A stretch of 64,000 bases of DNA from Candidatus Gastranaerophilales bacterium (GCA_944325785.1 CALVBN010000002.1:155026-219025), one strand, 5' to 3'. Counted from the first letter of the stretch, positions 1-8,203 are shown. Made by a program: numbers and translations. The notes: generated by a model from the sequence alone, not told the origin.

Positions 1-246
1 TTACCCTATCTGCAGGGAGGCGTGGTTTTTAACGGATGTGTAGAAGACCCTACCGTAGGAGAAAGAATCTATGCACCCGGACATCCCGACGCAGATGCTA
101 ACGGATATATAAGAGCATCCAATGTTAACGCCATGGTCGACATGGCTGATGCTATTATGGCTCAAAGAGCATATGAAGCAAACCTTGCACTTGTTAATAT
201 TTCAAAATCAATGGCTTCCAGAGCTGTAGAAATCGGCAGAAGCTAA
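1..246 (+). CDS. flgC: Flagellar basal-body rod protein FlgC, C-terminal part
   Basis: The reading frame is open from base 1, so the gene begins before the window; the visible 81 residues are the end of the protein. The C-terminal part (NVNAMVDMADAIMAQRAYEA) matches the conserved end of FlgC/FlgB-type proximal rod proteins, in which an amphipathic helix with the AxRAYEAN pattern packs in the rod coiled coil. FlgC builds the proximal rod of the flagellum in the periplasm. The segment reading APGHPDADANGYI is the usual FlgC core motif just before this helix. It indicates a flagellated organism with an fli/flg operon to the left of the window. Any GTG inside this piece is not a start. Confidence 0.9.
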   Translation, partial: LPYLQGGVVFNGCVEDPTVGERIYAPGHPDADANGYIRASNVNAMVDMADAIMAQRAYEANLALVNISKSMASRAVEIGRS

Positions 247-521
247 GATTTAGACAGTGTTGAAAATTTTATATCTATTGTGCGCTTTAATATTTCGGCG
301 TATGGTTTTCTTATTGCGTACATAGCATTGGTAGATTTTTCTATTCTTTTTACCCACAGACAACTCAACGCTCCGAGTGCAACCGCAAATGGCAAATCCT
401 TCTTATACGCACTTATACCTGCTAGTGTAAGATTTGCAGCAAACATCTTTAAGCTGTCATTACGTATATTGCGTAAATTTCGATACTGTCTGTTCACTGC
501 ATTTCCTGGTAATATTTTCAT
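243..521 (-). CDS. Small hypothetical membrane-associated protein
   Basis: 92 residues of unknown function. The start is supported by a near-perfect Shine-Dalgarno, AAGGAGG, seven bases before the ATG on the minus strand. The protein is very basic at its N-terminus and has one moderately hydrophobic stretch (about residues 28-57, with LTLAGISAY and LPFAVALGALSCLWV), so it may sit at the membrane. It converges on flgC and overlaps its last four bases. An opposing open frame covers the same bases but has no ribosome binding site, so I prefer this strand. I recognise no family. Confidence 0.6.
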   Translation of the reverse strand: MKILPGNAVNRQYRNLRNIRNDSLKMFAANLTLAGISAYKKDLPFAVALGALSCLWVKRIEKSTNAMYAIRKPYAEILKRTIDIKFSTLSKS

Positions 522-620
522 TATAAAAACCTCCTTATACTATTAAAACTCAAACATAATTCTTTTTGCCAGTTATATATATTTAAGTTATAATAAAGAA
601 AATTATGTATGGAGTTTATT

Positions 621-1466
621 ATGTTTGAAGATTTTAATGAAGTTGTATGCTTAGGTATGGGCGGTTCATATTCAGAAATTGCCAAAGATAAATTGTTTAA
701 GGCATATGACTTATATTTATACCAACGCTCTTTAAATTCTATTAAAGAATGTATTGATTATGTTGACGAAAACAGCAACGCTATAGCTGTTCTGCCGGTT
801 GAAACAACCTATAAAGGCATAATAAGAGAAACTATTGACAACTTAATCTTAACTAAAAATCTGAACATACAAATTCTTGCAGAAACAATTGTTCCGGTAA
901 ACGACTGTATTCTATCCAAGACTACTGAGTTTTACAGTCTTACAGGACTTATTGCAAATCCGAATGCCCTTGCAAAGAGCAAAATTTTTGTGCGCGACGA
1001 AATGCCACGGCAGCTTAATATTGTTGTTGCTGAAAGTATGGATGATGCTGCAAGGCTCCTAAACGGCTATAATTTGACATACTCTATTATCGGCACGCAT
1101 AAGACCGCGGAAATTTATAATTTAAATATTTTAAGAGAACATATTGAAGATGATAAAGATAACAAACGCAGATTTATTGTAATCGGAGATGCGGAAACTC
1201 ATCCTACAGGAAAAGATAAAACTAGCATAGTTCTTTTCTTAAATGATAGACAGGGAGCGCTTCTAGATATTGTGCAGGTGTTCGTTAAATATCACATAAA
1301 TATAACGCAGATTAATTCCAAAATGATGAATAACAATGCAGAAGAACAAGCTGTATTTATCGACTTTGACGGACATAAAGAAGACGAGATTATAAAAAAT
1401 CTTATTAAAGAACTTGAACCGCAGGTAAAAAGCATAAGAATAATAGGCTCCTACTCCAAATTCTAA
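621..1466 (+). CDS. pheA: Prephenate dehydratase-like protein with C-terminal ACT domain
   Basis: Prephenate dehydratase converts prephenate to phenylpyruvate in phenylalanine synthesis. Residues about 6-189 form the dehydratase fold, opening with LGMGGSYSEI and including VLPVETTYKGII; residues about 200-281 look like an ACT regulatory domain (GALLDIVQVF, then INITQINSK). The start at 621 is chosen because GGAG lies six bases upstream; a TATAAT box at 589-594 fits as its -10. Two family signatures are altered. The catalytic TRF motif reads R183-R184-F185, so the usual Thr is Arg, and the ACT ESRP phenylalanine-binding motif is not recognisable. It may therefore be a divergent or non-catalytic member. 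The fold assignment is solid, the activity is not. Confidence 0.72.
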   Translation: MFEDFNEVVCLGMGGSYSEIAKDKLFKAYDLYLYQRSLNSIKECIDYVDENSNAIAVLPVETTYKGIIRETIDNLILTKNLNIQILAETIVPVNDCILSKTTEFYSLTGLIANPNALAKSKIFVRDEMPRQLNIVVAESMDDAARLLNGYNLTYSIIGTHKTAEIYNLNILREHIEDDKDNKRRFIVIGDAETHPTGKDKTSIVLFLNDRQGALLDIVQVFVKYHINITQINSKMMNNNAEEQAVFIDFDGHKEDEIIKNLIKELEPQVKSIRIIGSYSKF

Positions 1467-1484
1467 TATTAGATAAATAGTTTA

Positions 1485-1513
1485 TTGCTTACGCAGCATA
1501 TGCGTGTTAAAAT
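1485..1513 (+). promoter_or_regulatory. Promoter of the MFS gene, predicted leaderless
   Basis: TTGCTT (1485-1490), a 17-bp spacer and TAAAAT (1508-1513) form a good sigma-70 type promoter. The -10 box ends seven bases before the ATG at 1521 and there is no Shine-Dalgarno, so the transcript is predicted to begin at or next to the start codon. Confidence 0.55.
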
Positions 1514-1520
1514 TTCTTTT

Positions 1521-3065
1521 ATGACTAAAAATACAGAAGAGCAGAAAATAAATCCCTGGCTGGCTTGCCTGCCTACAATGGTTGCTGCATTTATGTTTGT
1601 ACTGGATGAAACCATTGCAAACGTAGCATTGCCGCATATGGCAGGAAGTTTTTCCGTAAGCAGGGAAGAATCCATGTGGATTTTAACATTTTATTTAATT
1701 GCAAGCGGTATTGTAATTCCGATGGTTGGCTGGTTCAGCAAAGTTCTCGGACGCAAAAACTTTTTTATCCTAAGTATTATAATTTTTACGGTTGCTTCCG
1801 GACTGTGCGGTATTGCCAAGAACTTGGAATCTATGGTACTTTACCGCATCTTGCAGGGTATAGGGGGCGGGGGACTGCTTCCGGTTTCACAGGCAATACT
1901 GTTGGAAAATTTTAAACCTCAAGAAAGAGGAAAAGCTATGGCTGTGTTCGGACTGGTCATAGTTATTGCACCTATTATCGGTCCGGTGCTGGGCGGCTGG
2001 ATTACGGAAAACTGGTCCTGGCCGTTTATCTATTTTATTAATATTCCAATAGGTATTATTGCGCTTTTTCTGGCAAGAGCTTTTATATATGATCCGCCTT
2101 ACGCAAGAAAACAACAGGGAGTCAAAACCGACGGACTCGGATTTTTCTTACTCTCTATATGGCTTTTAACTCTCCAGATTGTACTGGACAAGGGGAACAA
2201 TGCTGACTGGTTTAATGCAGCATGGATATGCTGGTTGTCAGGGATTTCTGCCGTTGCAGGGATTGCATTTTTAATATCACAGATAAAAAATAAAGAATCG
2301 CTTGTTGATTTAAGCGTATTTAAAGATAAGAACTTTACAATAGGAACATTTGTACAAGTAGTAATGCAGGCAGTATTATTAGCATCGCTTGCTATTTTGC
2401 CTCAGTTTCTGCAGTCACTTATGGGATATGACGCATACAAAAGCGGTTTATCTATGATGCCAAGAGGCTTGGGCGCTTTGATGGCAATGTTTCTCTGTGC
2501 ATCTTTGTCAAACCTCGTTGATAACAGACTTCTTGTAATGATAGGACTCGGATGCATTGCAGGCGGAAGCTGGATGCTCGGAGAATTAAATCTGCAGATA
2601 TCCACAATGAATATCGGATTCCCCAACTTTCTGTTCGGAATAGGACTGGGGCTTGCAATGATTCCTATTATAACTTTATCAATGGCAACTATAAGTAACG
2701 CACAAATGACAAATGCCAGCGGACTTCAGAACCTCTTGAAAAACATCGGCGGTGCGTTCGGCACCTCTATTGTTGCGACACTTCTCTCCAGAGGAGCGCA
2801 AAAGCATCAGTTCATGCTGATTGAGCATCTATCTGATACTGTTCAGACTTATTCTGAAAGAGTGCAGGCTTATGCAAGTATGTTTATGTCAACTGTTGAC
2901 CCTCATACAGCGCACTATATGGGACAGTATAATGCGTACAGGCTTCTTATGCAGCAAGCTAATTTATCCGCATTTATAGATGCTTTCAGAATTTTTGCCA
3001 TTGCAAGCATTGTTATTATTCCGTTAATTTTACTGCTTAAAAATCTCAAAGAAGAAGAAACATAA
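1521..3065 (+). CDS. DHA2-family MFS multidrug exporter (EmrB/QacA type)
   Basis: A 514-residue inner-membrane drug:H+ antiporter of the 14-helix DHA2 class. The sequence shows the family marks: the helix-1 motif VLDETIANVALPHM (DHA2 motif D1, LDxTxxNVALP), the loop-2/3 motif GWFSKVLGRKNFF (motif A), and the helix-5 motif C-like GLVIVIAPIIGPVLGGWI. Translation is taken from the ATG at 1521; upstream TTG frames overlap the promoter and have no ribosome binding site. No EmrA-type adaptor lies beside it, although such adaptors and TolC proteins occur elsewhere in the window. The gene ends at a strong bidirectional terminator shared with minE. Substrate unknown. Confidence 0.88.
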   Translation: MTKNTEEQKINPWLACLPTMVAAFMFVLDETIANVALPHMAGSFSVSREESMWILTFYLIASGIVIPMVGWFSKVLGRKNFFILSIIIFTVASGLCGIAKNLESMVLYRILQGIGGGGLLPVSQAILLENFKPQERGKAMAVFGLVIVIAPIIGPVLGGWITENWSWPFIYFINIPIGIIALFLARAFIYDPPYARKQQGVKTDGLGFFLLSIWLLTLQIVLDKGNNADWFNAAWICWLSGISAVAGIAFLISQIKNKESLVDLSVFKDKNFTIGTFVQVVMQAVLLASLAILPQFLQSLMGYDAYKSGLSMMPRGLGALMAMFLCASLSNLVDNRLLVMIGLGCIAGGSWMLGELNLQISTMNIGFPNFLFGIGLGLAMIPIITLSMATISNAQMTNASGLQNLLKNIGGAFGTSIVATLLSRGAQKHQFMLIEHLSDTVQTYSERVQAYASMFMSTVDPHTAHYMGQYNAYRLLMQQANLSAFIDAFRIFAIASIVIIPLILLLKNLKEEET

Positions 3066-3067
3066 TA

Positions 3068-3107
3068 AAAAAAACAGACCGCTGAAAAAACCGGTCTGTT
3101 TTTTTAT
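3068..3107. terminator. Bidirectional rho-independent terminator
   Basis: ACAGACCG (3074-3081) pairs with CGGTCTGT (3092-3099), flanked by A-rich sequence on the left and a T run on the right. It can stop both the MFS transcript (+) and the minC-minD-minE transcript (-). Confidence 0.85.
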
Positions 3108-3118
3108 TATTATAAAAT

Positions 3119-3607
3119 TTATGCTTCTACGTGCTGTTCTTCAGCGGATTCTGAACCTTCATTTTTATTGAATTCTTCCGGTGCGGAAACTTTCGGAGTT
3201 TCATCACCTTCCTGTTGATTTACAGCCTCTTCATCCATTTCATCAGAATTTTCAGCAGTTTCTTCAGAAGATTCTTCTTCAGCATCTTTATCAGCATTAA
3301 GCGCTGCTTCTATTTCTTCTTCATCCTTTGCTCTGATTACAGGGATAGAAAGCATCAAAGCAACTTGATCGCCTTCCTGCTCAAAGTTTAATTCAAGAAG
3401 CTCTTTATCCATCTCTACATAGCGGGAAAGCAAATCTATCAGCTCGCCTCTCATTTGTTCAAGGATTTTAGGCGTAAGGTTCGTTCTATCCTGCATCAAA
3501 ACAAGCTTCAAGCGATTTGTTGCAACGGATTTTGAAGCATCTTCGGATTCTTCTTGCGGGCGGAAGAATTTAGCCACTGTATTATATAAATCGGTAAGAA
3601 TACCCAT
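3119..3607 (-). CDS. minE: Cell division topological specificity factor MinE with acidic tail
   Basis: MinE stimulates the MinD ATPase and drives Min oscillation so that FtsZ rings form only at midcell. The first ~90 residues are a normal MinE: the amphipathic membrane helix (MGILTDLYNTVAKFF), the MinD-contact segment ATNRLKLVLMQDR, and the dimer region ending VALMLSIPVIR. About 70 extra residues follow, very rich in Glu, Asp and Ser and with no hydrophobic core, where typical MinE ends at about 90-100 residues. The gene is last in a minC-minD-minE operon; its ATG comes one base after the minD stop, with GAAGGTG as ribosome site. Confidence 0.93.
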   Translation of the reverse strand: MGILTDLYNTVAKFFRPQEESEDASKSVATNRLKLVLMQDRTNLTPKILEQMRGELIDLLSRYVEMDKELLELNFEQEGDQVALMLSIPVIRAKDEEEIEAALNADKDAEEESSEETAENSDEMDEEAVNQQEGDETPKVSAPEEFNKNEGSESAEEQHVEA

Positions 3608-3608
3608 C

Positions 3609-4421
3609 CTACACCTTCGCTTTCAGTTTAGAAAATGCATTTTTAATTTTTGCCATAAAACCTTTAGGTTCATCCAGGTCTAAAAATGGAACTTCTTCGC
3701 CTAAAATTCTTTGTGCAACATTTCTGTATGCTTTACCTGCCAGAGCATTTTCATCATTAACAATAGGTTCTCCTTTATTTGTTGATGTAATAATACCCGT
3801 ATCTTCCGGAATTATACCTACAAGCGGGCAAGAAAGAATTTCTACAACATCGTCTACACTCATCATCTCATTTGACTTAATCAAACTTGGGCGGACTCTG
3901 TTAAGAAGAAGTTTGTAGCTTTTTATTTCTTCTTTCGCTTCTAGAAGCCCTATGATTCTATCGGCATCGCGGATTGCAGACATCTCAGGAGTTGTAACTA
4001 CTATAGCTTCGCTTGCGCCCGCAACTGCATTCTGGAAGCCCTGTTCAATACCTGCAGGACAATCAACAAGAACAAAGTCATTTTCTTCTTTCAAAGTATC
4101 ACATATTTCTTTGAGCTGTTCTGCGGTTACCGCGGTTTTATCTCTTGTCTGTGCTGCGGCAAGAAGTGAAAGATTCGGGTTTTTCTTATCTTTAACAAGC
4201 GCCTGCTTTAATTTGCACCGTTCTTCGATAACATCTACAATTGTATAAACAATTCTGTTTTCAAGACCTAATAACAGGTCTAAGTTTCTTAAGCCTAAAT
4301 CTGTATCAATCAGAACTACTTTATATCCATCTTTTGCAAGAGCAGTTCCTATATTTGCACTTGTTGTGGTTTTTCCTACTCCGCCTTTACCGGATGTGAT
4401 TACTATTACTCGACCAGTCAT
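3609..4421 (-). CDS. minD: Septum site-determining ATPase MinD
   Basis: A 270-residue MinD/ParA-type ATPase that binds the membrane as an ATP dimer and recruits MinC. The deviant Walker A motif (SGKGGVGKTT, with the signature first Lys) is at residues 10-19, and the Walker B-like VLVDCPAGIE and the switch region VTTPEMSAIRDADR are present. The last residues (GFMAKIKNAFSKLKAKV) form the basic amphipathic helix used for membrane targeting. The start codon overlaps the minC stop as TAATG, which implies translational coupling. Nothing is missing. Confidence 0.96.
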   Translation of the reverse strand: MTGRVIVITSGKGGVGKTTTSANIGTALAKDGYKVVLIDTDLGLRNLDLLLGLENRIVYTIVDVIEERCKLKQALVKDKKNPNLSLLAAAQTRDKTAVTAEQLKEICDTLKEENDFVLVDCPAGIEQGFQNAVAGASEAIVVTTPEMSAIRDADRIIGLLEAKEEIKSYKLLLNRVRPSLIKSNEMMSVDDVVEILSCPLVGIIPEDTGIITSTNKGEPIVNDENALAGKAYRNVAQRILGEEVPFLDLDEPKGFMAKIKNAFSKLKAKV

Positions 4422-5398
4422 TAATCTCTCCTTAACTTTTTATAAATTACTATTTTACCATCTTCAATCTGAGCCTCTTCCGGAGTAAACTCATTTGTTT
4501 TTTGAACATACGGGACGTTCAAAGTATCGTTGCGCCGTGCATATAAACCTGCTATCCTTAACTGTATTGCATTGAGCTTTAACGCACGTACTTTTGATGT
4601 TATATTTCCCATAGAACCGGCATGTGCAATACCTCCGAGAATTCCCCAGACAGTAATATCTCCGGTTGCAACGATTTCACTGCCCGGATGCGCATCACCG
4701 ATTATCAAAATATTGCCCTCATAGCTTACGGTTTGACCGGAGCGCAATGTTTGATTTATATACAATGTCGGCAGACTCTCAGTATTAACGGAATTTTCTT
4801 CTACTCCCTTAGGCAGAACATCCCCTGTATCAAGAAGGATATATTTGCTTGCTTCTTCTGTCTTTAAAATACCTTCGTTTACAGCGAGCGATTCAAAATC
4901 CGTATTGAAACTTTCAGCCGGAATTACTTCTGAAAGTTCTTGCGCTGATTCCTCATCATAAACATCTTCTACGCCTTCCGCCGTTTCTATCGGACTTTGA
5001 GGCTGTCCCATATCCGCCTGCACTTCTATTGTTCTGCCTTCTTCTTTAACAATTACAGGTTCTTCCTTAATTTCCTCTTCAGAAGAATATCCCGTAATAG
5101 AAGGAACTGCCTCATTAGAAATTTCTGAAACAATTATACCGAGACTTACTGCAGAAGCTTCTGTTTGTTCAGAAGCAGTATCTATACAAGCAATTGAAGC
5201 ATCCATTGATTCTATCAGCGCTTTTATACTTAAAAGCTGTGATTGTTTCAAATCCAGACTTCCAAGTTTAAGACATATTCTTTTCCCTTTAACATCCGGA
5301 TGCTCCATTATTGAACTTAGCTCAAATACAAGTTGTGTTGTATTTTTAGCGTTACTCAAATCAATAATAAATCCGTTCTCTACAAAACCTTTTTCCAT
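4421..5398 (-). CDS. minC: Septum site-determining protein MinC
   Basis: MinC inhibits FtsZ polymerisation and is localised by MinD. The C-terminal ~110 residues (TLYINQTLRSGQTVSYEGNILIIGDAHPGSEIVA... onward) are the beta-helical MinC_C domain that dimerises and binds MinD; the motif GDITVWGILGGIAHAG is diagnostic. Residues 1-90 are a weaker match to the N-terminal FtsZ-inhibiting domain. A long acidic linker (roughly residues 95-205) makes the protein 325 residues, longer than the usual 220-270. First gene of the min operon. GGGA lies about ten bases before the ATG. Confidence 0.93.
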   Translation of the reverse strand: MEKGFVENGFIIDLSNAKNTTQLVFELSSIMEHPDVKGKRICLKLGSLDLKQSQLLSIKALIESMDASIACIDTASEQTEASAVSLGIIVSEISNEAVPSITGYSSEEEIKEEPVIVKEEGRTIEVQADMGQPQSPIETAEGVEDVYDEESAQELSEVIPAESFNTDFESLAVNEGILKTEEASKYILLDTGDVLPKGVEENSVNTESLPTLYINQTLRSGQTVSYEGNILIIGDAHPGSEIVATGDITVWGILGGIAHAGSMGNITSKVRALKLNAIQLRIAGLYARRNDTLNVPYVQKTNEFTPEEAQIEDGKIVIYKKLRRD

Positions 5399-5852
5399 TT
5401 GAAATTCCCAAATAATCTACCACTTGTTTAAGGATAGCTTAAATATTTTTTCATATCAATAAAATATGACAGAATGTTAATGTATAATTTTAGGATAGTT
5501 TATTTTCTTGGCGGAGCGTTGTTTCTATATATTTAAATGCATAAATTTAATTTAACATTTCTTTCTCTTTTTTGCGATAAAAAGAGAAAGAAACGTTAGC
5601 AAAGGAATAGAAACACGCAATCGTTTTCTACACCCTTGCGGGTGTGGGATTGAATGGATGTAGCAGGCAAGCCTGCACTCTTGCGCTCGCTATCGTTATG
5701 CTTGCGCATAACACGCTCGCAGTGCGCGGAATGCGTTAGTTTATTTATAAACGGTTAACATTTATAAAAATACATTTAATGTTAAATATTACACATTTAG
5801 AGTATTTGTGCTACACTGGATAACAACAAGAACGTAATCTATCATATTAATT
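5399..5852. repeat. Intergenic region with hairpin-forming dispersed repeat sequence
   Basis: 454 bp without a gene. A perfect 15-bp stem is formed by 5558-5572 and 5579-5593 (TTTCTTTCTCTTTTT and its complement) around a 6-nt loop. Further right are the hairpins ACACCC/GGGTGT near 5631-5646, GCAGGC/GCCTGC near 5662-5675 and GTTATG/CATAAC near 5694-5711, in a locally GC-rich stretch unlike the neighbouring DNA. A related GAGTGCAG...CCTGC string recurs in opposite orientation near 18440. This looks like decayed dispersed repeats; a non-coding RNA is possible but unsupported. The promoters of minC (left end) and of the regulator at 5853 (right end) must also lie here. Confidence 0.5.
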
Positions 5853-6188
5853 ATGGATAGCAGTGATATAAAGAATATTTTTGGTTCATCTGTCCAAGAA
5901 ATAAGGAAAGCGGTCGGGCTTAGCCAGGAAAAACTTGCAGAACTTATCGGAAAAGACAAAAATACCATAAATCGTATTGGAACCGGAGTTAACTTTGTAA
6001 CCAGCGATACGTATGCAAGTTTGTGCAATGTTTTTAATATACATCCGTCGGTTTTAATGTCAGAAAAACCGCATTTTCTCTTAAAAGAACATATTGATTA
6101 CAGAGATAAAATTAATCAGCTGTTAAAAACTTTACCCGCAGAAAAATTAAAAGAAATATATAATATTCTTACGGTTATGAATAAATAA
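5853..6188 (+). CDS. Cro/C1-type helix-turn-helix regulator
   Basis: 111 residues. Residues about 12-68 form an XRE-family HTH: VQEIRKAVGLSQEKLAELIGK is helices 1-3, followed by a recognition region and a segment typical of the domain, LCNVFNIHPSVLM. A basic C-terminal helical part of about 40 residues (KINQLLKTLPAEKLKEIYNIL) resembles the short dimerisation tail of stand-alone regulators. The expected Ser/Thr-rich recognition helix is unusual (NTINRIGTGVNFVT). It ends three bases from the ftsY stop, in convergent orientation. The target is unknown. Confidence 0.75.
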   Translation: MDSSDIKNIFGSSVQEIRKAVGLSQEKLAELIGKDKNTINRIGTGVNFVTSDTYASLCNVFNIHPSVLMSEKPHFLLKEHIDYRDKINQLLKTLPAEKLKEIYNILTVMNK

Positions 6189-6191
6189 TGT

Positions 6192-7094
6192 TTAAGCAAA
6201 CAAAGCCTGTATAAATTCTTTGGAATCAAAATCTTTCAAATCTTCCATTTTCTCGCCGACACCGGCTAGTTTGACAGGAAGATTTAGTTCTTTTGCTATA
6301 GCCAGAACAATCGCGCCTTTGGCAGAGCCGTCAAGTTTGGTCAAGGCGACAGCTGTTAGATTAACACAATCTTTAAACACTTTTGCCTGTTGAAGTCCGT
6401 TTTGTCCGGTATTGGCATCTATAACCAAAAAACTTTCTCTCAGCTCCTCCGGAGCATTTTTATCTATAACATTTTTGATTTTTGCAAGCTCTTCCATTAA
6501 ATTATATTTATTTTGAAGCCTTCCTGCCGTGTCAACAAGAATAACATCGTATTTTTCATTTCTTGCTTTTTGAATAGCTTCATATACAACGGATGCTGGA
6601 TCAGCCTTGTCGCGTCTTACTATATCTGCGCCGGAACGTTTTGACCAGATGTCAACCTGCTCTTCCGCCGCGGCTCTAAACGTATCTCCCGCAGCTATCA
6701 GAACCCTTTTGCCTTCCTGCTTGAAGCGGTATGCCATTTTTCCGATGAGCGTTGTTTTTCCTGCGCCGTTTACGCCTGTTATAAAATAAATATTCAACTC
6801 TCCGTCTTTATAATTCATTTTGCAGGAGCCGGCTTGTTCAAGCGTTTTTAAAAATTCATTCTGCAGATATTCTTTAACCTCAGAAGGCTTGATTTTAGTC
6901 TGACCGCGCAATTTGTCCACAAGCTCGGAAGCGTATCCGACTCCGAGATCTGCACTTATAAGAATGTCTTCCATATCTTCAAGCACAAACTCTGAGAACT
7001 CTTCTTCTTCGGAAACGCTGTTGACAACATTTCCGACAAGCGCCTGTGCTGTTTTTGAAACTGTATTTTTTAACTTATCAAAAAAATTAAACAT
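6192..7094 (-). CDS. ftsY: Signal recognition particle receptor FtsY
   Basis: SRP-type GTPase that docks ribosome-nascent chain complexes at the membrane. The N domain occupies about residues 1-95 and the G domain the rest, with G1 GVNGAGKTT (107-115), DTAGR (188-192) and the guanine-specificity motif TKLDG (252-256). At 300 residues it has only the NG core and lacks the acidic A domain of E. coli FtsY; the amphipathic N-terminal helix (MFNFFDKLKNTVSKTAQAL) probably gives membrane contact. It lies last in a minus-strand run nusB, repeat protein, ftsY. Confidence 0.95.
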   Translation of the reverse strand: MFNFFDKLKNTVSKTAQALVGNVVNSVSEEEEFSEFVLEDMEDILISADLGVGYASELVDKLRGQTKIKPSEVKEYLQNEFLKTLEQAGSCKMNYKDGELNIYFITGVNGAGKTTLIGKMAYRFKQEGKRVLIAAGDTFRAAAEEQVDIWSKRSGADIVRRDKADPASVVYEAIQKARNEKYDVILVDTAGRLQNKYNLMEELAKIKNVIDKNAPEELRESFLVIDANTGQNGLQQAKVFKDCVNLTAVALTKLDGSAKGAIVLAIAKELNLPVKLAGVGEKMEDLKDFDSKEFIQALFA

Positions 7095-7120
7095 AAATAT
7101 CCCTTGTTATTCAGCCTGTT

Positions 7121-7471
7121 TTAATCATCAATGGAACGTATTGTTCCATCAGCCCAATAGTTGACATTTTTACCGCCGATTGCACGGACTGTGCCGTCTG
7201 CCCAATAATCGACCTGTTTATCACCGATTGAGCGTATTGTTCCGTCCGCCCAGTAGTCGACCCTGTCATCGCCGATTGAACGAATAGTGCCATCTGCCCA
7301 GTAGTCAACGTTTTTACCGCCGATCGAACGGATTGTATCATCTGCCCAATAATCAACGCTTTCTTCTCCTATAGAGCGGAGGGTTCCGTCAGCCCAGTAA
7401 TCAAAATCCGCACAAATTGCAGAATTTGAAGCAAAAACTATTAGGATTAATAATAAAAATATTTTCTGCAT
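7121..7471 (-). CDS. Small exported protein of six 16-residue DYWADGTIRSIG repeats
   Basis: 116 residues: a classic Sec signal peptide (MQKIFLLLILIVFASNSAICA) and then almost nothing but six tandem 16-residue units with consensus VDYWADGTIRSIGxxx. The DNA repeat is 48 bp. Aromatic (YW), DG-turn and IRSIG positions are nearly invariant while the last three residues of each unit vary, which suggests one beta hairpin per unit in an extended or solenoid secreted protein. The ATG immediately follows the nusB stop and the end lies 26 bp before ftsY, so it is transcribed with both. A second open frame over the same repeats is a by-product of the 48-bp periodicity. I recognise no named family; YD/WG-type beta repeats are a loose comparison. 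Confidence 0.82.
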   Translation of the reverse strand: MQKIFLLLILIVFASNSAICADFDYWADGTLRSIGEESVDYWADDTIRSIGGKNVDYWADGTIRSIGDDRVDYWADGTIRSIGDKQVDYWADGTVRAIGGKNVNYWADGTIRSIDD

Positions 7472-8131
7472 TTATTTTAAACCGTTTTCTACGATAACTT
7501 TTGCCAGAATTCCGTTTACGAAAGATGAAGAATCTTCTGTTGAATATTTTTTAGCAAGTTCTACTGCTTCATCAACAACTACCTTAATCGGTGCGCCTTT
7601 TGTGTATAAAAGTTCTGTGATAGCAATTCTTAAAATATCTTTGTCGATTTTAACAAGTCTTGAGATATCCCATCCGTTAGAGTATTTTTGGATTTCGCTG
7701 TCAATATCTTTGTGATGAAGCTTGAACTGTTCAGCGATTTCTACTGTATAGTTTTTGACTTCTGATTGATTTTCAAGGGTTGCGAATTCTGCAATTTCAA
7801 GTGCAAGAATGGCTTTTTCCGCAACATCAATCATTGTATCAACTTTTTTTATCATCTCATCTGTCAACGGGATTTTTACCGGCTTATTTTTTGCGCCCAT
7901 TGGTCTTGAAAGATTTGATTCGTGTTCGGCTTCATAAGTATCAAGCATTTCCTTGATATCAATCAAGGAGCCTACAGTAAGCTTCAATTCTTCTGAAGCA
8001 GAATTTGAAAGTATTCTGACAGATTTGAGCATAATATCTTCAAAATCTTTTTTATTGTATTTTGTTATCTCTTTATCAAATTGTGAAAATAAAATAAGTG
8101 CTAATTCTCTTGCTGCGCGTCTTGCCTGCAT
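7472..8131 (-). CDS. nusB: Transcription antitermination protein NusB, long form
   Basis: NusB binds boxA RNA with S10 and promotes rRNA antitermination. The N-terminal ARRAARELALILFSQFD and the C-terminal half (ISRLVKIDKDILRIAITELLYTKGAPIKVVVDEAVELAKKYSTEDSSSFVNGIL) are unmistakable. At 219 residues it is ~75 longer than E. coli NusB because of a helical insertion in the middle (about residues 40-120), as also seen in cyanobacterial NusB proteins. First gene of the run leading to the repeat protein and ftsY. Confidence 0.93.
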   Translation of the reverse strand: MQARRAARELALILFSQFDKEITKYNKKDFEDIMLKSVRILSNSASEELKLTVGSLIDIKEMLDTYEAEHESNLSRPMGAKNKPVKIPLTDEMIKKVDTMIDVAEKAILALEIAEFATLENQSEVKNYTVEIAEQFKLHHKDIDSEIQKYSNGWDISRLVKIDKDILRIAITELLYTKGAPIKVVVDEAVELAKKYSTEDSSSFVNGILAKVIVENGLK

Positions 8132-8177
8132 AATTTATCTCCTATAAAGTTTTTTAATTAATAATATCATAAAATAT

Positions 8178-8185
8178 GTTATAAT
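8178..8185 (+). promoter_or_regulatory. Extended -10 promoter of deoB
   Basis: TGT followed by TATAAT (8180-8185) forms an extended -10 element about 18 bp before the ATG of deoB; the resulting leader carries CGGAGG as ribosome binding site. No clear -35 box is seen. Confidence 0.5.
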
Positions 8186-8203
8186 AAAACACGGAGGAAA
8201 AAT

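Noticed and set aside
280..546. Plus-strand frame opposite the small protein at 243-521
   Set aside because: No ribosome binding site, while the minus-strand frame has AAGGAGG at ideal spacing.
5399..5852. tRNA or structured ncRNA in the 5.6-kb gap
   Set aside because: Several hairpins, but no T-loop or acceptor pairing and no promoter or terminator around it.
7111..7356. Second minus-strand frame across the repeat gene
   Set aside because: It is open only because the 48-bp repeat has no stop in two frames; the 7121-7471 frame has the signal peptide, and its start follows nusB exactly.
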